Source: SHYR01 sp034406555
Lineage (GTDB): Bacteria; Chloroflexota; Dehalococcoidia; UBA2979
DNA: 11,113 nt
Assembly: GCA_034406555.1 (NCBI GenBank)
Contig: DASCRM010000127.1
Location: 1-11,113 of the forward strand
Direction of reading: 5' to 3'
Shown: positions 1 to 6,433 of the stretch, one piece after another
Numbering within the stretch: the stretch's first letter is position 1
How the letters are laid out: each line of letters opens with the position of its first letter
Translations under genes and position numbers: made by a program
The notes under the pieces: model-generated
Told to the model about the DNA's origin: nothing
Databases searched by the model: none
The model's input: the letters and a program-made list of their open reading frames with translations, nothing else

Positions 1-538
1 CGGCAAGGGCCTGGATTGTGGCGTTACCGTCAACGGCGGAGATTACGTTCCATCCGACGACTTCTAGCATGTCCACCGCGACGGTGCGCACCGATTCGTC
101 ATCGTCGACAACCAGGACGGTGAGTGGGTCGGCACCGACCGTTGCCGGGATCACGGGCGGAGGCGCAGCGGGCGACGCCGCGACGGGGAACAACAGCTTC
201 ACGCTCGTTCCCTCGCCCGGCTCGGTGTAGACCTTCACGGCACCGCGGTGGGACCTGACGATGCCCAGGACGCTGGCCATGACTAGGCCCCGTCCGTCGC
301 CCTTCGGCGTGAAGAACGGATCGAACATGTGGGTCGCCGTTGCGGACTCCATCCCGATTCCCGTGTCCGCCACTTCGATCGTGACGTAGGTGCCCGGTGG
401 CAGCTCGTCATCGACGTGGGTCGCTCGGAGGTATTGCGCGTCCGCGTGGAGGGCTGCTGTGCGGATGGTGATTTGACCGCTGCGCTCGCCGATCGCATCG
501 GAGGCGTTCGTGATCAGGTTCATCACGACCTGTCGTAG
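1..538 (-). pseudogene. C-terminal part of hybrid histidine kinase (HATPase plus receiver), beyond an in-frame TAG; runs off the left edge
   Basis: Seen: directly after the TAG at 539-541, the same minus-strand frame stays open for 179 codons to the window edge (positions 2-538). Counting from the TAG, it has an N-box (LRQVVMNLITNASDAI, 1-16), a G1 box (VADTGIGM, about 56-63), an F box (MFDPFFTPK, 71-79), a G2-like region (GRGLVMASVLG, 82-92) and a proline/alanine linker. A receiver domain then begins (TVLVVDDDESVR, 140-151), with its acidic DDD cluster at 145-147. The phospho-acceptor Asp would lie outside the window. Known: HATPase_c binds ATP and phosphorylates the DHp histidine, and an attached receiver takes or modulates the phosphate. 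Odd: it has no start of its own except a possible re-initiation GTG at 524-526 or ATG at 521-523. The G2 box has GLV where this kinase family usually has GLG. It could be a decayed gene, a split gene made by re-initiation, or a base-call error at one position. Confidence 0.75.
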
Positions 539-1282
539 CTACGAGAAGTCCCCGTCGATGGCCGGAAGATTGTCGGCGAACTGGTGGCTCAGCACTGTCC
601 GCGGCGACATCGTCGTCTCCAGGATGGCGGCCATCCGCTTGATCAATTCGGTCGGATCGACCGGCCCGGTCTCTGTATCTGCCTGACCGGCGTAGGCCGT
701 GAGGTTGCTGAACAGGTCAGCGGCGGCACGGGCGGCCGTCTCGATCTGGTGGAGCCGCGGCAGCGCCGGAGATTCGGGCGGCAACTGCTGCGTCGCGATG
801 TTGGCGTAGCCGAGGATCGGCATCAGCAGGTTGTTGAAGTCATGCGCGATGCCCGCCGAGAGTAGGCCCAGGCTCTCGAGGCGCTGCGTCTGGATCAGGC
901 GCTGCTCCAGCGTGAGGCGCTCAGTGATGTCACGGACGGACGCGACCACGATTTCCGCGCCCTCCACCTCTACCGGACTGAGGCTGATTTCAACGTCGAT
1001 TGTGTTCCCGTCGGCCCGCAGCGCTTTGAGGTGGAGGCCGCTCCCCATCAGGCGCCGCGACGGCTGGGCGGAGAAGTCCTTGCGAGTCTGCTCGTGTCCC
1101 GAACGGAGATCGACCGGGATCAGCTGCTCCACGGACATCCCGACGAGTTGTTGAAGCGGGTAATCGAACAATTCTGTTGCGGCCTGGTTGGCGGAGATGA
1201 TCTCGCTGCTGCGATCTACGACAACGATCGCGTCAGGAATGGCATCCATCAACTCCGGCTTGAACAGCATCTGGTCCGGCAC
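539..1282 (-). CDS. PAS-domain sensor histidine kinase, N-terminal part ending at a premature TAG
   Basis: Seen: 247 codons from a GTG at 1282, preceded by AGGAG about 8 nt upstream; an ATG at 1270 is in frame but has no Shine-Dalgarno. A PAS sensor domain covers about residues 10-115 (MDAIPDAIVVVD... and the PAC-like end VASVRDITER). A DHp dimerisation helix follows with the H-box LLSAGIAHDFNNLLMPILGY, phospho-acceptor His147. No membrane segment is visible, so the sensor is probably cytoplasmic. Known: kinases with AHDFNNLL H-boxes followed by HATPase and receiver domains are common hybrid two-component sensors. The frame stops after IDGDFS at TAG, where the family normally continues with Q-L-x-Q-V (CAG to TAG is one change), and the rest of the kinase continues in the same frame. 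As it stands this product lacks the ATP-binding domain and could not autophosphorylate. The ligand is unknown. Confidence 0.85.
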   Translation of the reverse strand: MPDQMLFKPELMDAIPDAIVVVDRSSEIISANQAATELFDYPLQQLVGMSVEQLIPVDLRSGHEQTRKDFSAQPSRRLMGSGLHLKALRADGNTIDVEISLSPVEVEGAEIVVASVRDITERLTLEQRLIQTQRLESLGLLSAGIAHDFNNLLMPILGYANIATQQLPPESPALPRLHQIETAARAAADLFSNLTAYAGQADTETGPVDPTELIKRMAAILETTMSPRTVLSHQFADNLPAIDGDFS

Positions 1283-1316
1283 TCCGTCGTCTCCTATCAG
1301 GAGGGTTCGAGTTGGC

Positions 1317-1360
1317 GACAGTGCTGTCAGGCAACTGACAAAGATACCATTTTGTCAGTT
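1317..1360. promoter_or_regulatory. Cluster of TGTCAG inverted repeats upstream of the histidine kinase
   Basis: Seen: AACTGACAAA (1333-1342) and TTTGTCAGTT (1351-1360) form a perfect 10-bp inverted repeat with an 8-bp spacer. A third copy of the TGTCAG core sits at 1325-1330, overlapping a smaller palindrome GACAG-TG-CTGTC (1317-1328). The cluster lies in the 177-bp gap between the phosphodiesterase stop and the kinase start, about 35-80 bp upstream of the kinase GTG. Inference: this looks like a binding site for a dimeric regulator acting on the kinase promoter. An intrinsic terminator is less likely because no T-run follows on the minus strand. The rest of the 1283-1459 gap shows no gene. 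Confidence 0.4.
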
Positions 1361-1459
1361 AACTACACCAAAGCGCGGTGCGGCGAAAAGTCTGATGAAT
1401 CGCTGACGAGACAGTCACAAAGTGCAGATTCAGGAGGAACTGCGAGTAATTCGCCAGCT

Positions 1460-2185
1460 TCAGGCGGTTCGCAGTGCCTCCGCGACCCGTAGAGGGTAGT
1501 CGCCGCAGATGCCATCGACGCCAGCGTCGCGTACGCGCCGTATCTCTGCGTCGTCGTTGACCGTCCACGTGTATACGTTGAGGCCGTGGCCGTGTGCCTC
1601 CGCCACTGCCTGCGGCGTCACTAGGCTGCGGTGCAGGCTGACGCCCGAGAATCCCGCGCCGTGCGCCACCTTCAGCGGCGACTCCGGGCCGTCGAGTGCT
1701 ACGCCGCGCTCGCCAACGAGCAGCGAGGTTGGCACTCCGGGTAGCGCTTCGCTCACCGCCGAGGCGATCCAGAGGTCGAAGGACCAGAGCCAACACCAGC
1801 CGGTGGCCGACGCCTCGCGCAGTGTCGTGGCGATTAGCTGTTCGATGTCTGCCTGCTTCACCTCGATCACCAGCTGGCAGCGGCCGTCAATCAGCACCAG
1901 TGCCTCGGCCAGCGTGGGCACGGACTGCGGGCCGGCGTCGTCGTACGGGTCGAGCACCTGCAGCGCCGAGAGTTCGTCCGATGTCACCTCGGCGAGCTCT
2001 CGCTGATCGCCGGTGGTGCGCTCCAGGGAGGAGTCGTGCAGCAGTACGGGCAGGCCGTCGGCGGTGGCGCGCACGTCCACCTCGATCGCATCGACGCCGT
2101 TCTCGATTGCGGCGCTGATGCCGGCCAGCGTGTTCTCGGGCATCGTGCCCATGTTCGTGCGGTGCGAGATCACAAGCGCAGTCAC
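1460..2185 (-). CDS. Glycerophosphodiester phosphodiesterase
   Basis: Known role: GDPD enzymes (GlpQ/UgpQ type) hydrolyse glycerophosphodiesters to glycerol-3-phosphate and an alcohol in phospholipid turnover. Seen: 241 residues, normal for a cytoplasmic UgpQ-like TIM barrel, with no signal peptide. Catalytic motifs: His8-Arg9 (SHRTNMG), PENTL at 16-20, metal ligands Glu35 and Asp37 (AIEVDVR), the second catalytic His50-Asp51 (LLHDSSLERTT), and Glu108/Lys110 (VIEVK). The C-terminal VYTWTVN and GVDGICGDYP segments match the family's closing strands. The His-Arg-Gly usual at the first motif is His-Arg-Thr here, and the late motif has CGD where ITD is common. Start: GTG at 2185 with GGGAG about 7 nt upstream. 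It follows the PAC2 gene by 33 bp on the same strand, so co-transcription is likely. Confidence 0.9.
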   Translation of the reverse strand: MTALVISHRTNMGTMPENTLAGISAAIENGVDAIEVDVRATADGLPVLLHDSSLERTTGDQRELAEVTSDELSALQVLDPYDDAGPQSVPTLAEALVLIDGRCQLVIEVKQADIEQLIATTLREASATGWCWLWSFDLWIASAVSEALPGVPTSLLVGERGVALDGPESPLKVAHGAGFSGVSLHRSLVTPQAVAEAHGHGLNVYTWTVNDDAEIRRVRDAGVDGICGDYPLRVAEALRTA

Positions 2186-2218
2186 GGGCAGCTCCCGACG
2201 GCCAGGCAGGGCGGGTGA

Positions 2219-3142
2219 CTAGTCGTCGCGTCGCTCGCGGAGGAAGTTCTCGAGGTCGGAGAGCAGGTCGTCGGCGGCCGGCAATTCAGCGCTGCCGCCG
2301 TCGTTCTCCTCGAAGGCCGGGGTCGCGGGACGGTCCTCGTCGTACTGCTCTTCGAGTTGGCGAACGTAGGAAGCTGCCTCGGAGGACTCTTCCATCGCTT
2401 CGCGCACCTGCTCAGCGAACGACTCCGCGCGCTCCTCGATCTCTCGCAGCGAGGTGGAGGTGCCGAAGCCGTGGTCGATCGCCTTGACGAGCGTGATCGC
2501 CACGTTCGGGTTGGGCCCCATCGTCAGGTAGTGCGGCGACATCGCCCGCAGGTGGGCGTTACGCCACTGCTCGTCGCGGTGGTGCAGGTTGACGACGCTG
2601 ACGATGCCAACCGGCCCCTGGTAGCGCGACGTCGCGCGCACCTCTAGCCCGAACTGCTGCTCGAAGTCGTCATGCGAGGCGGAGAGCGTAACGGGCAACG
2701 GTCGCGTGTGCGGGACGGCTGCCGGCTGCGCCCCCAGCGTGATGCTTGTCGTCGCGCCGACCTTCTCCATCAGCTCCGCGATTGCGTTGGTGAACGACTG
2801 CCAGCGCAGGCTCGGCTCCGGTCCGGTCAGCAGTACGAAGTCGCGGTCCGCGCCCGGCGGGCTGGCGAGGAAGAACTTCACGCTGGGCCAGTCGAGCACG
2901 CGCTCGCCATCCTCCAGCCGCACGCGGGGGCGCTGCACGGTGAAGTCGAAAAATTGCTCCGGGTCGATCTCCGCGATCGCGCGGCCACCCCACTGCTTGA
3001 CGAGGTAGTCGAGCGCGGCGACGGCCGAGCCGGAGTTGTCGCCCCAGCCGGAGAAGGCGGCGAGCAGCACCGGGTCGCGCAGCGGGCCCAGTTCTTCCAG
3101 CGCGGTCAGCGCGGTGCGGGCGGGTTCGTTCGGTTCGTTCAT
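2219..3142 (-). CDS. PAC2 family protein (proteasome assembly chaperone 2-like)
   Basis: Seen: 307 residues with the PAC2 (DUF75) opening strand-loop DPVLLAAFSGWGDNSGSA (23-40). The phosphorylase-like alpha/beta core includes RDFVLLTGPEPSLRW (100-114), TSITLGAQPAAVPHTRP (132-148), and MSPHYLTMGPNPNVA (201-215) before the helical end. The tail is charged and probably coiled coil (about 232-275), then an acidic linker and a final helix DDLLSDLENFLRER (291-304), a pattern typical of actinobacterial and Chloroflexi members. Known: eukaryotic and archaeal relatives assist 20S proteasome assembly, while the bacterial function is not established. Start: ATG at 3142 with AGAGGA about 7 nt upstream. 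It sits between the SDR gene (50 bp upstream) and the phosphodiesterase (33 bp downstream). No proteasome gene is in this window. Confidence 0.88.
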   Translation of the reverse strand: MNEPNEPARTALTALEELGPLRDPVLLAAFSGWGDNSGSAVAALDYLVKQWGGRAIAEIDPEQFFDFTVQRPRVRLEDGERVLDWPSVKFFLASPPGADRDFVLLTGPEPSLRWQSFTNAIAELMEKVGATTSITLGAQPAAVPHTRPLPVTLSASHDDFEQQFGLEVRATSRYQGPVGIVSVVNLHHRDEQWRNAHLRAMSPHYLTMGPNPNVAITLVKAIDHGFGTSTSLREIEERAESFAEQVREAMEESSEAASYVRQLEEQYDEDRPATPAFEENDGGSAELPAADDLLSDLENFLRERRDD

Positions 3143-3162
3143 CGAGAGTCCTCTGATACCAG

Positions 3163-3197
3163 TCTAGATCGATAGCCGACCTGAAGCCCGATCTAGA
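3163..3197. repeat. 9-bp inverted repeat spanning the SDR stop codon and the SDR-PAC2 gap
   Basis: Seen: TCTAGATCG (3163-3171) and CGATCTAGA (3189-3197) are perfect complements separated by 17 bp. The right arm contains the SDR stop codon (TAG, 3193-3195 on the minus strand), and the left arm lies about 20 bp upstream of the PAC2 start. No T-run follows, so it is not a convincing terminator. It could be an intra-operon mRNA stem or a protein site. Confidence 0.35.
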
Positions 3198-4038
3198 TCT
3201 GCGAGTAGCCGGATCCGTCGCGGTCGATGCCGGTACCTTTTGCTCCTTCGATCCAGCCGAACTCGTCGAGGATCTGCTGGCTGTAGGTCACGCGCCCGCT
3301 CACCTTCTCCAGCGGTTCGGAGGCCAGCAAGAGCGCCGCTTGCGCCATTAGCACCGGTGGCTCGCCGCGCGGGTCATCCATTCCCGAGACGAGCTTGTGG
3401 AAGACCGTGCCCGGTGTCGGCACGACCTGCGAGGGCGAGAAGCAGGCGACGGTGATGCCGTGCTGGTAGACCTCCTGCGCGAGGCCCTGCGTGAAGCGCT
3501 CCAGCGCTGCTTTCGACGCGCCGTACATCACGCCGCCGCGTACTGCCGAATCCTCATATGGCCCGCGGCCGGGGCCGATCGCCGCGCCGGAGGAGATGTT
3601 CACGATCGCTCCGCTGCCCGCTTCGATCATGTCCGGGAGCACGGCCTTCGAGAGCATGAAGGGGCCGTGCACGTTGACGGCGAAAGCGCGCATCCAGCGG
3701 CTGGCGGGGTAGTCGACGATCGGGATGTAGTAGTTGAGCGCGGCGTTGTTGATCAGGACGCTCGCCGGCCCGAAGCCTGCCTTCGTCTCCTCGATCACGC
3801 GCATGCAGTCGTCTTCTTCGGAGATGTTCGCTGCGACCGCGACGGCCTGACCGCCGCTCTCGTTGATCTCCGTGACGGTGGTCTCCAGCGAGCCTTCGAG
3901 CTGGTGGTCACCCTCCTTCACGGTGCGGGCCACCGCGACGACCTTCGCACCCTCTTCGGCGAACATGATCGCGATTGCTTTGCCGATGCCTCTGCTGGCG
4001 CCGGTGACGATCGCCACCCGCCCGTCGAGCTTGCCCAT
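3193..4038 (-). CDS. Short-chain dehydrogenase/reductase (SDR) family oxidoreductase
   Basis: Seen: 281 residues of classical SDR layout. The Rossmann glycine motif is TGASRGIG (12-19), followed by LINNAA (95-100), the structural Asn122 (VNVHGPF), the catalytic Ser149/Ser150 (VNISSGAA) and Tyr172-x3-Lys176 (MYGASKAALE). Known: these proteins catalyse NAD(P)-dependent oxidation or reduction of alcohols and ketones; the substrate cannot be read from the sequence. A basic Arg-Thr after beta-2 (VAVARTV, 35-40) hints at NADP but does not prove it. Start: ATG at 4038 with AGAGGG about 9 nt upstream. The frame is open for 60 codons further (to 4218), but that extension is low-complexity, overlaps the neighbouring membrane-protein gene and lies before the family's usual MGKLDGRVAIVTG beginning, so it was not used. 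It is probably co-transcribed with the PAC2 gene. Confidence 0.92.
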   Translation of the reverse strand: MGKLDGRVAIVTGASRGIGKAIAIMFAEEGAKVVAVARTVKEGDHQLEGSLETTVTEINESGGQAVAVAANISEEDDCMRVIEETKAGFGPASVLINNAALNYYIPIVDYPASRWMRAFAVNVHGPFMLSKAVLPDMIEAGSGAIVNISSGAAIGPGRGPYEDSAVRGGVMYGASKAALERFTQGLAQEVYQHGITVACFSPSQVVPTPGTVFHKLVSGMDDPRGEPPVLMAQAALLLASEPLEKVSGRVTYSQQILDEFGWIEGAKGTGIDRDGSGYSQI

Positions 4039-4117
4039 GCCGCGCACCCTCTCGCTATTCCGTGACCCGCCAGGAGCGTCGCCCGGCGAGTGGCGGCCAT
4101 GATAGCCCCGCCGGGGC

Positions 4118-4729
4118 CTAGGGGGCGGGTTCGGACGCGCCGACGGCCGGGCGGCTGCGTCGACGCAGCCAGAGCACCCAGACGCCGACGGCGACCACCG
4201 CGACCACACCGACGCCAACCACGACCAGCTCGAACCGCTCGTCGAGAAACTCGCTGAAGCGTTCGCCCCAGAAGAAAATCAGGATCGCGATCGTGAAGAA
4301 GCGCAGGCCGCGCCCGACGACCGAGGCGAAGACGAAGATGCTGCGCGCGATGCCGAAGGCACCGGCCGCGATCGCGAAGATCTTGTAGGGCAGGGGGGTG
4401 AGGCTGGCCAGCACGATCGCGAAGAAGCCGTGGCGCACGAACAGCGTCTCGACACGTTCCACCTGGTTCGCCTTGAAGCGTTGCAGGATCGGCCGCCCAA
4501 CCCGCAGACCGAGGAAGTGTCCGACGACACCCCCGCCGACCGATGCTCCCGTCGTCAGGGTCGCTAGCAGCAGCGCGTCCTGCGGGTTGCGCAGTGCGAG
4601 CGCGATCAGCAGCGGGTCGGGAGGAATCGGAAAGAAGATCGCCTCGGCGGCGCTCAGCACACCCAGCATCGCGGGCCCGGCGGGGCTATCGGCCCAGTTG
4701 ACCAGCCACTCGCGCAGCGCATCCAACAT
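4118..4729 (-). CDS. VTT-domain (YqaA/DedA-like, SNARE-associated Golgi type) integral membrane protein
   Basis: Seen: about 203 residues, strongly hydrophobic, with roughly five membrane segments (near 18-45, 52-74, 102-126, 130-154 and 166-188). The central VTT region includes AEAIFFPIPPDPLLIALAL, GGGVVGHFLGLRVGRP, LASLTPLPYKIFAIAAGAF and VVGRGLRFF. The tail is short, basic and then Pro/Ala-rich. Known: VTT/DedA-superfamily proteins act in membrane lipid handling and membrane-potential homeostasis, and YqaA-type members are little characterised. Start: ATG at 4729; a GTG at 4735 is two codons upstream and in frame, and neither has a clear Shine-Dalgarno. It lies 80 bp downstream of tRNA-Gln and 79 bp upstream of the SDR gene on the same strand. 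A GC-rich hairpin (GCCCC-GGC-GGGGC, 4105-4117) abuts its stop codon. Confidence 0.85.
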   Translation of the reverse strand: MLDALREWLVNWADSPAGPAMLGVLSAAEAIFFPIPPDPLLIALALRNPQDALLLATLTTGASVGGGVVGHFLGLRVGRPILQRFKANQVERVETLFVRHGFFAIVLASLTPLPYKIFAIAAGAFGIARSIFVFASVVGRGLRFFTIAILIFFWGERFSEFLDERFELVVVGVGVVAVVAVGVWVLWLRRRSRPAVGASEPAP

Positions 4730-4810
4730 GCGCACCAGCGTGCCGGGTGCCCTAGCGTGAGGGCAAGCGCCGGTGGGGTGAGGAGCGGATCAGGCGAGGG
4801 AGAGGAAAGT

Positions 4811-4884
4811 TGGCTCGGGACCAGGGATTCGAACCCCAATTGGCGGAACCAGAATCCGCTGTCCTACCATTAGACGAGTCCCGA
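4811..4884 (-). tRNA. tRNA-Gln, anticodon CUG, CCA end encoded
   Basis: Seen on the minus strand: acceptor arms TCGGGAC (4884-4878) and GTCCCGA pair over all 7 bp, followed by discriminator G and an encoded CCA (4811-4813). The D arm is GTC...GGTAGGAC. The anticodon stem GCGGA/TCCGC encloses the loop TTCTGGT, giving anticodon CTG, which reads codon CAG (Gln). The variable loop is 4 nt, and the T arm carries the TTCGAAT loop. It sits 67 bp downstream of gltX on the same strand, so one transcript may carry both. No intrinsic terminator is visible between them. Confidence 0.95.
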
Positions 4885-4914
4885 AAGCCGTACTCAGCCT
4901 AGCAAACTGGCCCG

Positions 4915-4931
4915 CCGCGATCACGTCGCGG
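4915..4931 (-). other. Stem-loop between gltX and tRNA-Gln
   Basis: Seen: CCGCGA (4915-4920) and TCGCGG (4926-4931) form a perfect 6-bp stem with a 5-nt loop, 20 nt downstream of the gltX stop. On the minus strand the stem is followed by a GC-rich stretch rather than a T-run. It is therefore more likely a processing or stability element than a rho-independent terminator. Confidence 0.3.
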
Positions 4932-4951
4932 ACGTCCCGATCTTGGAGGTG

Positions 4952-6433
4952 TTACCCGCCGGACGTGGCACTTTCGAGGGCCTCGGCGGCAGCGCGGAGG
5001 CGTGCGACGCAGCGTTCCGCGCCCACGATCTCCATCGCCTCGAAGAGCGGGGGCGTGATCGCCTTACCAGTGACCGCGAGGCGGCAGAGCATGAACAGGT
5101 CACCGGGCTTCTCCTCCAGCTCCGCGGCGAGCGCCCGCAGCCGCTCCTCGATTGCCTCCGTCGACCAGCCGTCGAGGGCTTCGATCGCGTCGGCGATCAC
5201 GGGCAGGACGCTCAGTGCTGCTTCGGGGCGTTTGCGGTAGTGCTTGCCCAGCAGCTCGTCGGTCGGCGGTGTCGCGATCTCCCGCTGGAAGAAGAAGTCG
5301 ACCATCGGCGCGAGTTCGGTCAACAGCTTCACGCGCTCACGCACCAGCGGTGTCAGCTCCTCGACGAAGCCGCGGTCGAGCGGGCGAGCGACGTCGCGGG
5401 GGAGGGTGCGTTCGAGCTGCACGGCGAAGAGCTCGGAGAGTTCGTCCTCCGGCATCTCACGCAGGTAGACGCCGTTCATCCACTCCAGCTTCTGCGTGTC
5501 GAACCCGGCCGGACTGGGGTTGAGGTCGTGGAGGTCGAAGGTCTCCAGCAGCTGCTCCCGCGAGATGATCTCCGTGTGGTCGTCCAGTCCCCAGCCGATC
5601 ATCGCGAGGAAGTTGACCACCGCGTCGGGCAGGTAGCCGTCCTCCGCGTACTCCAGCACCGACTTCGCACCCTGACGTTTCGAGAGCTTGCCGCCGTCCG
5701 GGCCGAGGATCACCGGGTTGTGGACCAGATCAGGAAGCTCGTAGCCCAGCGCCTCGAAGAGCCGCACGTGGCGGGGCGCGGAGGGGATCCACTCCTCGCC
5801 GCGGACGATGTGCGTGATCTCCATCTCGTGGTCGTCGACGGCGTGTGCGAGGTGATAGGTCGGGAAGCCGTCCGACTTCAGGATTACGAAGTCTTCCTGT
5901 GTGCTGTTCTCGACCGTGATCACGCCGCGCAGCGCGTCGGTGAAGCTGGTCGAACCCTCGTCCGGCATGCGGAAGCGCACGACGCTCGACTCGCTCTCGG
6001 CGCGCGTCGAGGCCTCGTCCGGCGCGATCCCGCGGCACTTGCCCTCGTAGCCGGTCGGGAGCTTCGCCTTCTGCTGGCGCTTGCGCATCTCGCCCAGCTC
6101 CTCGGGCGAGCAGAAGCAGCGGTACGCCGCGCCGTCTGCCAGCAGCCGGTCGACGGCCGCGTGATAGAGGTCGAGCCGCTGCGACTGCACGTAGGGCGCA
6201 TGCGGCCCGCCGATGTCAGGGCCCTCGTCCCAGTCGATGCCGAGCCAGCGCAGCGAGTCGAAGATGCGCTCCAGCGAGCCCTCGACGGCGCGCGACTGGT
6301 CGGTGTCTTCCAGCCGGATGATGAACTGCCCGCCGTAGCGCCGGGCGTGTAGCCACGCCCACAGCGCCGTGCGGATGTTGCCGACGTGCGGGTCGCCGGT
6401 CGGGCTGGGGGCGTAGCGAAGACGGATGCTCAC
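4952..6433 (-). CDS. gltX: Glutamate--tRNA ligase (GluRS), possibly non-discriminating
   Basis: Reaction: ATP-dependent charging of tRNA-Glu with glutamate. In bacteria without GlnRS the enzyme also mischarges tRNA-Gln for GatCAB. Seen: 493 residues, the usual length for class I GluRS. Motifs: RYAPSPTGDPHVGN (6-19, the HIGH region), catalytic-core residues FIIRLEDTDQSRAV (37-50), a zinc-type CFC at 107-109 with a further Cys133 (GKCRG), WIPSAPRH (215-222) and the KMSKS-class loop GGKLSKRQGA (247-256). A helical anticodon-binding domain follows (about 320-490). Start: GTG at 6433, where family similarity begins. Its four-base overlap with the rluD stop (GTGA, 6430-6433) implies translational coupling, and no separate Shine-Dalgarno is obvious. 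An in-frame 49-codon upstream extension lies inside rluD and was rejected. tRNA-Gln lies just downstream. Confidence 0.96.
   Translation of the reverse strand: MSIRLRYAPSPTGDPHVGNIRTALWAWLHARRYGGQFIIRLEDTDQSRAVEGSLERIFDSLRWLGIDWDEGPDIGGPHAPYVQSQRLDLYHAAVDRLLADGAAYRCFCSPEELGEMRKRQQKAKLPTGYEGKCRGIAPDEASTRAESESSVVRFRMPDEGSTSFTDALRGVITVENSTQEDFVILKSDGFPTYHLAHAVDDHEMEITHIVRGEEWIPSAPRHVRLFEALGYELPDLVHNPVILGPDGGKLSKRQGAKSVLEYAEDGYLPDAVVNFLAMIGWGLDDHTEIISREQLLETFDLHDLNPSPAGFDTQKLEWMNGVYLREMPEDELSELFAVQLERTLPRDVARPLDRGFVEELTPLVRERVKLLTELAPMVDFFFQREIATPPTDELLGKHYRKRPEAALSVLPVIADAIEALDGWSTEAIEERLRALAAELEEKPGDLFMLCRLAVTGKAITPPLFEAMEIVGAERCVARLRAAAEALESATSGG

Noticed and set aside
539..541. TAG in the kinase considered as a pyrrolysine codon or programmed readthrough
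   Set aside because: There is no pyl gene in the window, the position is normally Gln in a non-catalytic helix, and a one-base CAG-to-TAG change explains it more simply.
4105..4117. GC hairpin directly after the VTT-gene stop, considered as a terminator
   Set aside because: The 5-bp stem with 3-nt loop is not followed by a T-run on the minus strand. It is only noted in the gene entry.
4039..4218. 60-codon upstream extension of the SDR gene
   Set aside because: It overlaps the VTT membrane-protein gene, is low-complexity Pro/Arg/Ser, and lies before the family's conserved start. The ATG at 4038 has a Shine-Dalgarno.
4943..6352. Long plus-strand ORF (469 codons) opposite gltX
   Set aside because: It lies antisense to a complete, motif-rich gltX, has Arg/Val/Leu-rich composition typical of GC-rich shadow frames and no recognisable domain.
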